Below, in pieces: positions 1 through 5,761 of a stretch of DNA of 19,739 bases. The first letter of the stretch is position 1. Each line of letters begins with the position of its first letter. Below the pieces are notes generated by a model that worked only from the letters and a program-made list of their open reading frames with translations, made no database searches and was not told where the DNA came from. Origin of the DNA: DAOUFU01 sp034429275 (lineage in GTDB: Bacteria; Chloroflexota; Anaerolineae; Aggregatilineales; Aggregatilineaceae). The position numbers and the translations under genes are program-made. The DNA is taken from assembly GCA_034429275.1 (NCBI GenBank), contig DAOUFU010000103.1, positions 1 to 19,739 on the forward strand, given 5' to 3'.

Positions 1-1296
1 CGCGGTCGCGGTGGGTGTATCGGTGGCGGTCGGTTCTTGCGTATCCGTCGCCGTGACGGTGGCCGTCTCGGTGGCGGTTGGCGCGCTGGCGACCTGGGTC
101 GGCTCGTTCTTGCCGCCAAGCTGGGTGAGCGCGAAGACGAGTCCCGCCCCCGCCAGCACGATCACCGCGGCCAGGGCTGCCCATCGCCCGGTGCGCGAGC
201 GTGACGGCGGCGCGCTTTCAGGAGTCGCGCTGCGAGTGGGGGCGGCAGGGCCGCCGCCTGCTGCCCTGGCAGGCGGAACCGGAGTCGGGCGCGGCGGCTG
301 CCCCGGCGATTCGATGATGGTTGGTTCGGCTTCGGCAGCGGCGCGGGGTGGTGTGCTGCGCGGCGGCGTGCCGGGTGGCGGCGTGCCGGGCGGCGGTGTG
401 CTGATCATGCTGCCCAACGCGGTTGCCGCCAGGTCATCGGCGGGCGGCGGTGGGGCGGCAGCAGCGGGCTGGCGCACGGCAGCATCGAACTCATCGGCCA
501 TCGCCTCGGCAGATTGGTAGCGGTCGGCGGGGTCTTTGGAAAGCGCGCGCAGGATGACGGCCTCGACGCTGGGCTTAATGCCGGGATTGAGCTGGCGAGG
601 CGGCGGCGGCGCGTCGTTGACGTGCTGGAACATCAGGGTGTAGGGGGTGTCGCCCGCGAACGGCAGGCGACCGACCACCATTTCATAGGCCATCACGCCC
701 AGCGCATAAATATCGGTGCGGGCATCGACGGTGCCGCCCTGCCACTGTTCGGGCGCCATGTAGGCGGGCGTGCCCAGGATGTGGCCGGTGGCGGTGAGCT
801 TGGTCGTCCCGGCCAGCATCTTGGCGATGCCAAAATCGGTGAGGTAGGCGTTGCTGCGCTCATCGAGCAGCACGTTGTTGGGCTTGAGATCGCGGTGCAC
901 GATGCCCTGCTCGTGGGCGAAGGTGAGCGCGCTGGCGATCTGACCGAGCATCCGGCTGGCGAGCTTGAGATCGAGCGGGCCGCGTTTGAGGCGGTCATCC
1001 AGGCTGCCGCCGCGCACCAACTGCATCACGATGTAGATGTTCTGGCCCTCGCGCCCAAAATCGATCACGGGCAGGATATGCGGGTGCTGAAGGTTGGCGA
1101 TCATCTGCGCTTCGTTTTCGAAGCGGTCCACGAACTGGGGGTCGTCGGCAAGCTCGCGCGCCATCACTTTGATGGCGACATCCCGGTCCATGCTGGGCTG
1201 GCGGGCGAGGTACACGGTCGCCATGCCGCCCTTGCCGAGCGGGGCGGTCAGCAGATAGGGACCGAGCTGTTTGTTGGTGAGATCGTCACTGGTCAT
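1..1296 (-). CDS. Membrane-anchored Ser/Thr protein kinase (PknB-like), 3' end beyond window
   Basis: Transfers phosphate from ATP to Ser/Thr of partner proteins. The frame is open from the ATG at 1296 down to base 1 (432 codons) with no stop, so the protein is partial. Kinase motifs seen: glycine loop GKGGMATVY (residues 21-29), VAIK with Lys43, Glu62 of helix C, HRDLKPNN with catalytic Asp136, DFG 154-156, APE 181-183. A Pro/Thr-rich linker (PPPGTPPPGTPP) follows the kinase domain. A single hydrophobic segment lies at about 373-390, then a repetitive Thr/Ala tail (TATDT, TATET) that should be outside the cell. The layout is that of PknB-type kinases, cytoplasmic kinase plus one membrane pass; a sensor domain, if any, would be outside the window. 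The two FHA proteins across the divergent intergenic region are natural phosphothreonine-binding partners (inference). Confidence 0.93.
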   Translation of the reverse strand, partial: MTSDDLTNKQLGPYLLTAPLGKGGMATVYLARQPSMDRDVAIKVMARELADDPQFVDRFENEAQMIANLQHPHILPVIDFGREGQNIYIVMQLVRGGSLDDRLKRGPLDLKLASRMLGQIASALTFAHEQGIVHRDLKPNNVLLDERSNAYLTDFGIAKMLAGTTKLTATGHILGTPAYMAPEQWQGGTVDARTDIYALGVMAYEMVVGRLPFAGDTPYTLMFQHVNDAPPPPRQLNPGIKPSVEAVILRALSKDPADRYQSAEAMADEFDAAVRQPAAAAPPPPADDLAATALGSMISTPPPGTPPPGTPPRSTPPRAAAEAEPTIIESPGQPPRPTPVPPARAAGGGPAAPTRSATPESAPPSRSRTGRWAALAAVIVLAGAGLVFALTQLGGKNEPTQVASAPTATETATVTATDTQEPTATDTPTATA

Positions 1297-1359
1297 GCGC
1301 GTCTGTGTCCTGGTCAGAGATCACGCCGGGAGGAAAGCAAGCGATCATTGCACGATTGG

Positions 1360-1388
1360 AGCATACTGGAAAACGGGCGGAGCGGCAA
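1360..1388 (-). promoter_or_regulatory. Possible promoter of the Ser/Thr kinase
   Basis: On the minus strand TTGCCG (1383-1388) and TATGCT (1360-1365) are separated by 17 bases and lie about 65 bases upstream of the kinase ATG. The match to the sigma-70 consensus is moderate, so this is a candidate only. Confidence 0.4.
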
Positions 1389-1399
1389 GTGATCGACAG

Positions 1400-1500
1400 A
1401 AAAGGGGTGCATTTCATCGTGGTGGCGAAATTGCGAGGGCTTCGCGCGCGTAATGCACTTTTGACAAGGTGAGCGGATAGGGGGTGAGGCCAGACAGCGC
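1400..1500. repeat. Possible decayed copy of the interspersed repeat
   Basis: AAGGGGTGCATTTCA is shared with the repeat copy starting at 19587, and GGGGGTGAGGCCAG near 1475-1488 matches the inner-core end of the repeat (GGGTGAGGCC). The stretch between them does not align well and the central palindrome is absent. It lies between the kinase promoter and the AT-rich region (about 1570-1710) that precedes the first FHA gene. The rest of the 470-base divergent gap shows no other gene. Confidence 0.35.
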
Positions 1501-1766
1501 CGCGCAGCTTCATGCCCCGAACATGAGATACAACCCGGAGGGACGCGCCGGAACCAGCGCACTCGATTCAACAGGTTAGAATTTTTCCTCCGTGTTTTGA
1601 GTAAGACAGGGTCACCTGAAAGCGCTCTCGCAGATTTCTTTTTTAACCCGATTCAAACCTGGTTTTTAGCCTTCCTCTATGGTATTTTTACGTTTTTTAT
1701 GGTCTAATGTTGTCAATCATCATCTACCCATTTGGATTGGTCTTTCGTTGGCGGGGAGAGTGGAGT

Positions 1767-2648
1767 ATGTCTATTACCTCACAAGACTCCATCATCGCGT
1801 TGTTTAACGAATTCGTCCAGCTTCGACAGACGGGCTATGACCGTGACGATGCCTGGCGACGGATCGAGCCGAATGCTCGCAACCTGCAGCAGCGCGATGT
1901 TGAACGGTTGTTTGCCCTGCTGCGCAACTGGGAAGCCAACGAGGGCCTGAAATACAAACAGGTTCGGCCGGCCTCCGGGGCAGGTTCCTCATCGGCGCAG
2001 AATTCTATCACGCAGCCGACTCCGCCCGGTCTGCGTTCTCAGCAGGCATCATCGGACCCGACAGTGGAGCCGATCCAGCCCTCGCAGGCCGAGTCTCGCC
2101 TCAAGAGCCTGATCCGCCCATTGGCGCAGAAGACCGGGTTGCTCTCCAAGCCCAAAGCAGAATGCCCAAGCTGTGGCCAACCCAACCGCAATGGCGAGGT
2201 GGTCTGCCCGAATTGTGGGCAGGTGTTGGTCGGCAGCCACAAGGCGCGCAAAGTGGGTGGCACGCGTCCGATGGATGCACCCCAAACGGGCACCTCCTTT
2301 TTTGGCCCGGATTCGACACTGGTGCTGCGGCTGCCGAACTGTGACCAGCCGGTGACATTGAAGGTTGGTAGTGAAGAGGTTGTCATCGGGCGCGTGGTCG
2401 AGGGCAGCGTCATGATCCCGGATGTGGACCTGACGCCGTTCGAGGCGGAGCAGTACGGCGTTTCGCGGCTGCACGCGAGTCTGCGGCGGCACGGCGATAC
2501 GCTGGTGATCACCGACCTCAACAGCATGAACCATACCCATGTAAACGGGCAACTACTGCATTCGCACGAGGTCCGCGTGCTGAACGATGGCGACGAGATT
2601 CGGTTGGGGTGGATGCCGGTTCGCGTCTATTTTCAGCACCCTGTATAG
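1767..2648 (+). CDS. Zinc-ribbon/FHA domain protein 1
   Basis: A 293-residue protein expected to bind phosphothreonine peptides in the cytoplasm. Residues 1-64 form a charged helical domain (LFNEFVQLRQTGYDRDDAW). A low-complexity linker follows, then a four-Cys zinc ribbon (CPSCGQ...CPNCG: Cys133, 136, 147, 150). The C-terminal FHA domain (about 185-293) keeps the usual residues: Gly208-Arg209, Ser233-Arg234-x-His236, Asn255 and Asn260-Gly261. The ATG at 1767 was chosen over an in-frame ATG at 1707: GGGGAG lies 8 bases upstream, and the resulting N-terminus aligns with that of the paralogue at 2875. It has no membrane segment. With the adjacent kinase it probably belongs to a phosphorylation-dependent assembly; the target is unknown. 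Confidence 0.9.
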   Translation: MSITSQDSIIALFNEFVQLRQTGYDRDDAWRRIEPNARNLQQRDVERLFALLRNWEANEGLKYKQVRPASGAGSSSAQNSITQPTPPGLRSQQASSDPTVEPIQPSQAESRLKSLIRPLAQKTGLLSKPKAECPSCGQPNRNGEVVCPNCGQVLVGSHKARKVGGTRPMDAPQTGTSFFGPDSTLVLRLPNCDQPVTLKVGSEEVVIGRVVEGSVMIPDVDLTPFEAEQYGVSRLHASLRRHGDTLVITDLNSMNHTHVNGQLLHSHEVRVLNDGDEIRLGWMPVRVYFQHPV

Positions 2649-2679
2649 CATCCTCTGATATAATGAGGATGATACTCAT

Positions 2680-2722
2680 GAGCCGTACCATGCCAGCGGC
2701 AGCGGTGAGGCTCGTTTGTTGT
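2680..2722 (+). terminator. Branched hairpin with T-rich tail after FHA gene 1
   Basis: GAGCC (2680-2684) pairs with GGCTC (2709-2713). Further in, ACC pairs with GGT across a small internal loop, and TGCC pairs with GGCA at the tip. A T-rich run follows the stem. It is a plausible rho-independent terminator 30 bases after the stop codon. A smaller ATCCTC/GAGGAT inverted repeat precedes it. Confidence 0.5.
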
Positions 2723-2756
2723 ATTTACTGGTTTTTTATTTATTTTAAATGCAATC

Positions 2757-2785
2757 TTAATCGCACAGGCGCTTAAATATAAATA
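2757..2785 (+). promoter_or_regulatory. Candidate promoter in AT-rich block before FHA gene 2
   Basis: The 2714-2790 stretch is strikingly AT-rich against a GC-rich background. TTAATC (2757-2762) and TAAATA (2780-2785) are spaced by 17 bases. Other hexamer pairings are possible in this block, so the exact site is uncertain. The first FHA gene has a similar AT-rich block upstream (about 1570-1710). Confidence 0.35.
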
Positions 2786-2874
2786 GGGATGCCAGTCTTT
2801 ACGCGCGAAAAGAGGCGGAGGATCGCCCCTGCGCGCTGCTTACGCCCGCTCAGGTGGGGAGAACGGAGCCGGTT

Positions 2875-3813
2875 ATGGCCCCCCAAAACGTCCTGGTCGA
2901 ACTGTTCGCCGATTTCATTCGCCTGCGCCAGGTGGGGTATGCGCCTGAGAAAGCGTGGCAGGCGCTGCGACCGCGTATCTCTGCCCTGAGCGAGCAGGAT
3001 GTTACCCGGCTGCGCACACTACTGCGCGGCTGGGAAGCCCGCGAAGGCCGCCATTACCAGGTGCAGGGTGCACTTCAGGCAACCCCTGAACATCCTGACG
3101 AGCGGGTGGAGCGCGTGCGCACCTCGTTAAGCGAGGCTTCGGAATCGGCGGAGAGTGGTGAACCCGCTATCGACCAGGGTGTGCAGGGTCCGCTCACTAT
3201 CCCGGTCGAGCCGGACAAATCCTTTGAACAGACGCCCGAAGACAACTACAAACGAAAGCGTCACCTGATCCGGCGCATTTCGGGCGGTCAGCCGCCTTCA
3301 ACACCGCCTGAAGTGAGCGTGTGCCCGGTGTGTCAGCAGCCCAATCGCCACGGCGAGGTGTATTGCATTCACTGCGGCAACCTGCTGGTGGAGGTGGGTC
3401 AAGATGGACCCAGGCCGGGGCAGACCATGCCCCTGTCTTCGGGTGCCATCCAGGGGACGTATTTCGAGGATGGCATGGTGATCCAGATCCGGGTGCGCGG
3501 CGGGGCGGAGCCGATCGAGATTGTGCCGAATGAAGAGACCGACACGGTATTGGGGCGCACATCGTCCGACAGCATTGTCACGCCGGACGTGGACCTGACA
3601 CCGTACAGCGCGCAGTCCTACGGGGTATCGCGGCTGCACGCTGCGCTCCGGCGGCGGGGAAATACCGTGGTGCTCAGCGATATGGGCAGCCTGAACTATA
3701 CTTTCCTCAACGGCCAGCGGCTCCATACGCACGAGCAGCGTATCCTCACTGATGGGGACGAAATCCGCCTGGGGCACCTGATGATGCAGGTGTTTTTCCG
3801 CAGACGGGATTAG
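2875..3813 (+). CDS. Zinc-ribbon/FHA domain protein 2
   Basis: A 312-residue paralogue of the protein at 1767 with the same three-part layout. The N-terminal helical domain (LFADFIRLRQVGYAPEKAW, residues 10-28) aligns directly with its neighbour. The zinc ribbon is Cys150, 153, 164, 167 (CPVCQQ...CIHCG). The FHA domain (about 200-312) has Gly227-Arg228, Ser252-Arg253-x-His255, Asn274 and Asn279-Gly280. The linker is longer and more acidic than in the first copy, so linkers diverge while the domains are kept. The ATG at 2875 was chosen because GGAG sits 6 bases upstream and it aligns with the paralogue; an in-frame GTG at 2854 is less likely. The pair looks like a tandem duplication that has acquired separate promoters. 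The partner is inferred to be the kinase nearby. Confidence 0.9.
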   Translation: MAPQNVLVELFADFIRLRQVGYAPEKAWQALRPRISALSEQDVTRLRTLLRGWEAREGRHYQVQGALQATPEHPDERVERVRTSLSEASESAESGEPAIDQGVQGPLTIPVEPDKSFEQTPEDNYKRKRHLIRRISGGQPPSTPPEVSVCPVCQQPNRHGEVYCIHCGNLLVEVGQDGPRPGQTMPLSSGAIQGTYFEDGMVIQIRVRGGAEPIEIVPNEETDTVLGRTSSDSIVTPDVDLTPYSAQSYGVSRLHAALRRRGNTVVLSDMGSLNYTFLNGQRLHTHEQRILTDGDEIRLGHLMMQVFFRRRD

Positions 3814-3855
3814 GCCGCCTTGACATTTGCGGATGAAACGGGGAGTGTGGTGAGC

Positions 3856-4008
3856 ACACAGGTCAACACTGCCTGGCTCTCCCCGGTGAGCATTTGGGAC
3901 GCAGAGGGCCGCGTCTCGACCGAATACAACCGCTTACCGGTGCGGGGCCGGAATCCCGGCTTTTGCACCGGTTTCCCTCCCTCATGGTGATTGGTGACGG
4001 GACCTGTT
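3856..4008 (-). ncRNA. Cobalamin riboswitch-like aptamer, no sense gene downstream
   Basis: Read on the minus strand, the element shows the hallmark cobalamin-riboswitch order: AGGT near 4005-4002, then AGGGAAACCGGTGCAAAAGCCGG (about 3977-3955), then GGCCCCGCACCGGTAAGCGG (about 3949-3930), CCAAATGCTCACC (about 3898-3885), and a B12-box-like AGCCAGG...GACCTGT (about 3878-3858). ACAGGT (4007-4002) and ACCTGT (3863-3858) can close the first stem. The conserved blocks and their order match the family well, although the B12 box carries extra bases. No minus-strand gene starts after it: transcription would enter the 3' end of the plus-strand FHA gene ending at 3813. The nearest upstream minus-strand gene is rplS, separated by a terminator. 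The reverse strand does not fit the consensus. Confidence 0.8.
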
Positions 4009-4027
4009 CTGGCGCACGGGTCCCGTC
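3996..4027 (-). promoter_or_regulatory. Hairpin that competes with the first stem of the riboswitch
   Basis: On the minus strand GACGGGACC (4027-4019) is perfectly complementary to GGTCCCGTC (4004-3996), a 9-bp stem. The 3' arm contains GGT (4004-4002), half of the 5' side of the putative closing stem of the aptamer (ACAGGT, 4007-4002). The two structures cannot form fully at the same time, which is how a ligand-controlled switch could work (inference). A TATAAC hexamer (4038-4033) just upstream could be the -10 of a weak promoter; no clear -35 is visible. Confidence 0.5.
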
Positions 4028-4084
4028 GCCGCGTTATACGGCAGGTGCGATCTGACTGCGGGCGAACCGGGTGATCACGTGCTG

Positions 4085-4118
4085 AACAAAGCCAAACAGC
4101 CTATGCGATGATAGGCTG
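4085..4118 (-). terminator. Rho-independent terminator of rplS
   Basis: On the minus strand CAGCCTAT pairs with ATAGGCTG (8 bp, loop CATCGC), followed by the T-rich run TTTGGCTTTGTT. It lies 53 bases after the rplS stop, so it should separate rplS transcription from the riboswitch-like element. A perfect 14-base palindrome CTCCACATGTGGAG (4126-4139) sits between the stop and this hairpin. Confidence 0.65.
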
Positions 4119-4170
4119 GGCGAAACTCCACATGTGGAGCCGGGGAAACAGGGGAAACGGCCCGCCCGGA

Positions 4171-4518
4171 TCAGGCGCGGCGTTCCTTCAGGCGGGCGGC
4201 GCGGCCCTGAAGCCCACGCAGGTAATAGAGCTTGGCGCGGCGCACTTTGGCGTGGCGCACGACTTCGATCTGCTCGATGCGGGGGCTGTTGAACAGGAAA
4301 ACGCGCTCAACGCCGATGCCGTGGCTGGCGATGCGCCGCACGGTGAAGGTTTTCTCGTTGCCGCCGCCGGTGATGCGGATCACGATGCCCTGGAATATCT
4401 GGATACGCTCGCGGTTGCCTTCCACAATGCGCACATGCACGCGTACCGAATCGCCGGGGCGAATCTCTGGGTGGGCGGCGGTGGGCCTGGTCTCAAGCGC
4501 TTTCATCAAGTCGGTCAT
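4171..4518 (-). CDS. rplS: 50S ribosomal protein L19
   Basis: A 115-residue protein, normal size for L19, a large-subunit protein at the interface with the 30S subunit. Family signature segments are plain: RPGDSVRVHVRIVEGNRERIQ, FQGIVIR, KTFTVRRIASHGIGVERVF, SPRIEQIEVVRHAKVRRAKLYYLR. The ATG at 4518 was chosen because GAGGG lies 7 bases upstream; an in-frame TTG at 4536 would add six residues that include the ribosome-binding site. In many bacteria rplS ends the rpsP-rimM-trmD-rplS operon. Here it is alone, with its own promoter, structured leader and terminator, which implies separate control. Confidence 0.95.
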   Translation of the reverse strand: MTDLMKALETRPTAAHPEIRPGDSVRVHVRIVEGNRERIQIFQGIVIRITGGGNEKTFTVRRIASHGIGVERVFLFNSPRIEQIEVVRHAKVRRAKLYYLRGLQGRAARLKERRA

Positions 4519-4634
4519 GATGCGTCCCTCACACAATCCATAGAGTGCGGACGCTATCCGTCCGCCGGGGTTGACGTCTGCTCGACCGGCGAAAGCCGCC
4601 GGTCAGGAAGAGCGGCCCGTGGGGGCCGCCTGGC
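4519..4634 (-). promoter_or_regulatory. Structured 5' leader of rplS (three tandem hairpins)
   Basis: Between the predicted transcription start and the ATG three stable hairpins follow each other on the minus strand. They are CGGCCC/GGGCCG (about 4612-4627), GACCGGCG/CGCCGGTC (4584-4604, 8 bp) and GCGGACG/CGTCCGC (4547-4565, 7 bp). Leaders that bind the encoded protein are known for several ribosomal protein operons, and L19 leaders are described in other phyla. Whether this one is autoregulatory is inference. Confidence 0.5.
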
Positions 4635-4640
4635 GAGGGC

Positions 4641-4669
4641 ATTGTAGCACAGCGGCAAGGGTTTTTCAA
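4641..4669 (-). promoter_or_regulatory. Strong sigma-70-type promoter of rplS
   Basis: On the minus strand TTGAAA (4664-4669) and TACAAT (4641-4646) are spaced by exactly 17 bases. This is one of the best promoter matches in the window and fits a highly expressed ribosomal gene. Confidence 0.75.
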
Positions 4670-4689
4670 TGGCGGATCGTCGGTGGGGC

Positions 4690-4815
4690 AGGGCAAACGC
4701 ATCAAACGGATTGTTCCGGTTGACACACATCGCCGGACGGCTGATGTGTTTTGGCAATGGGATCGGATATGAGAGGCCGGACTCTCGCGGGTCACGTAAT
4801 TTGATGCAAGCGCCC
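4690..4815. repeat. Interspersed repeat copy lacking the palindromic core
   Basis: GGGCAAACGCATCAAA at the left and AATTTGATGCAAGCGCCC at the right carry the same inverted ends (GCATCAAA/TTTGATGC) as the copy at 13527-13784 read in reverse. Internal blocks also match: GTTGAC, GATCGGATATGAGAGG and CGGACTCTCGCGGGT. In the full copies the GAGAGG and GGACTC blocks are separated by a GGCCTCACCC...GGGTGAGGCC core of more than 100 bases; here they are joined directly. The rest of the 4670-4890 gap shows nothing else. Confidence 0.6.
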
Positions 4816-4891
4816 TGGTCGGCGGGCGTGCATCGGGCATCGGTGACGGATGCCCACGTTGTCGGCGTACGGTCCCAATCGTGGCAGCTCA

Positions 4892-5539
4892 TCACGGCTT
4901 GCCGGATTTCTGCTGTTGGATGTGGTGGTGGATGCGGTCGTTTGCCGTGCGGAAACGCGCCAGATCGCTGGCCCAGGTGGACCCATCGCCAAGAGTCAGC
5001 TCATCCAGGAAGGCGATCACGTCTTCGAGATGGCCTTCGATCAGGTTAACGCCCACCGGTCGGGTGGGGAGATCTGGCAAAGCCCGGTACGAGTAGTGGA
5101 ATTCGTGTATCAGCCGGTCGATGGCCATCATTTGTGCCTGAGGCGTGCGTGCCTGGACAAAGTTCTGCGCAAAAGCGGCAAAGACTTCGGTGGCCCCGCC
5201 CGGATTGAGCTGTTTGCGCTTGAAGCTGTGGTAGTAGTCGCCCCAGGTGATCTGCCAGCCGCACACCGGGCAGATCAGGACCGTATCGCGCGAGTCCGCC
5301 TGGGTGCGCGGGCGGGCGATCAGCGTAGTCTGCCCCTGACGGTCGCAGCGCGCACAGTGGACGTATCCCTTCTGCGCGGAGTCCACTTTGAGGATATCGC
5401 GGCATCGTTCCAGCAGGGTGTAGCCCACGTCGTAGAGCAGGTCCTCATCGAGCAGGCCCTGGGCATCGGATTGGTACAGGCGGCGCAGCTTCCACTTGGG
5501 CACGCGCGCAGCCCATGTGATCTCGTGTGATTCGCTCAT
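4892..5539 (-). CDS. Zinc-ribbon-containing protein of unknown function
   Basis: 215 residues, not recognised as a named family. A central pair of Cys knuckles (HCARC at about 62-65 and CPVCGW at about 90-94) would form one zinc ribbon, so a nucleic-acid or protein-binding role is possible but unproved. The region before it (WAARVPKWKLRRLYQSDAQG) resembles the start of a helical DNA-binding segment, with a second helical part behind (QMMAIDRLIHEFHYSYRALP). It has no signal peptide or membrane segment, so it is probably cytoplasmic. The start is the ATG at 5539; the ribosome-binding site is weak (GCGAG). Codon use resembles that of its neighbours. It is transcribed alone, between repeat-like DNA and the cytochrome operon, and neither suggests a job for it. 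Confidence 0.8.
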   Translation of the reverse strand: MSESHEITWAARVPKWKLRRLYQSDAQGLLDEDLLYDVGYTLLERCRDILKVDSAQKGYVHCARCDRQGQTTLIARPRTQADSRDTVLICPVCGWQITWGDYYHSFKRKQLNPGGATEVFAAFAQNFVQARTPQAQMMAIDRLIHEFHYSYRALPDLPTRPVGVNLIEGHLEDVIAFLDELTLGDGSTWASDLARFRTANDRIHHHIQQQKSGKP

Positions 5540-5578
5540 CGGGTCTCGCTTGTGGCCAGGTTACGTGACGGTGTGCCA

Positions 5579-5745
5579 TGGGCGCGCCCACACTGTAACC
5601 CGGCTGCGGGCAATTGCCAAACTCGTGCACGTGGAATCTCGGCCAGGGAAACCGAAGCGATGGGGGCGGGTTGAAGCCCGCCCCCGCCTCGCTTACCGGA
5701 GAGTTCTGTTCCCTCCCGTTCAGGTTTCGCCCCTGGCGGAACCTG
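5579..5745. other. Cluster of GC-rich inverted repeats between cytochrome gene and 5539 gene
   Basis: This 222-base gap holds three foldable elements. The first is a 12-base palindrome TGGGCGCGCCCA (5579-5590) nested in weaker flanking repeats. The second is GGGGGCGGG/CCCGCCCCC (5662-5685, loop TTGAAG) with an outer AAGCGA/TCGCTT (5655-5694). The third is CAGGTT...AACCTG (5721-5745, about 11 bp with one G-T pair). None has a proper T-run on the minus strand. They may act as a factor-dependent terminator or RNA-stabilising structures after the cytochrome gene. Confidence 0.45.
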
Positions 5746-5761
5746 TGCGGGGAAAAGCCGG

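Noticed and set aside
514..1392. 292-codon plus-strand frame
   Set aside because: Antisense to the kinase, whose catalytic motifs are complete on the minus strand.
3746..3826. 26-codon minus-strand frame just after the riboswitch-like element
   Set aside because: It has no ribosome-binding site and no recognisable sequence, and lies within the antisense of the FHA gene. It cannot be excluded as a riboswitch target but is unsupported.
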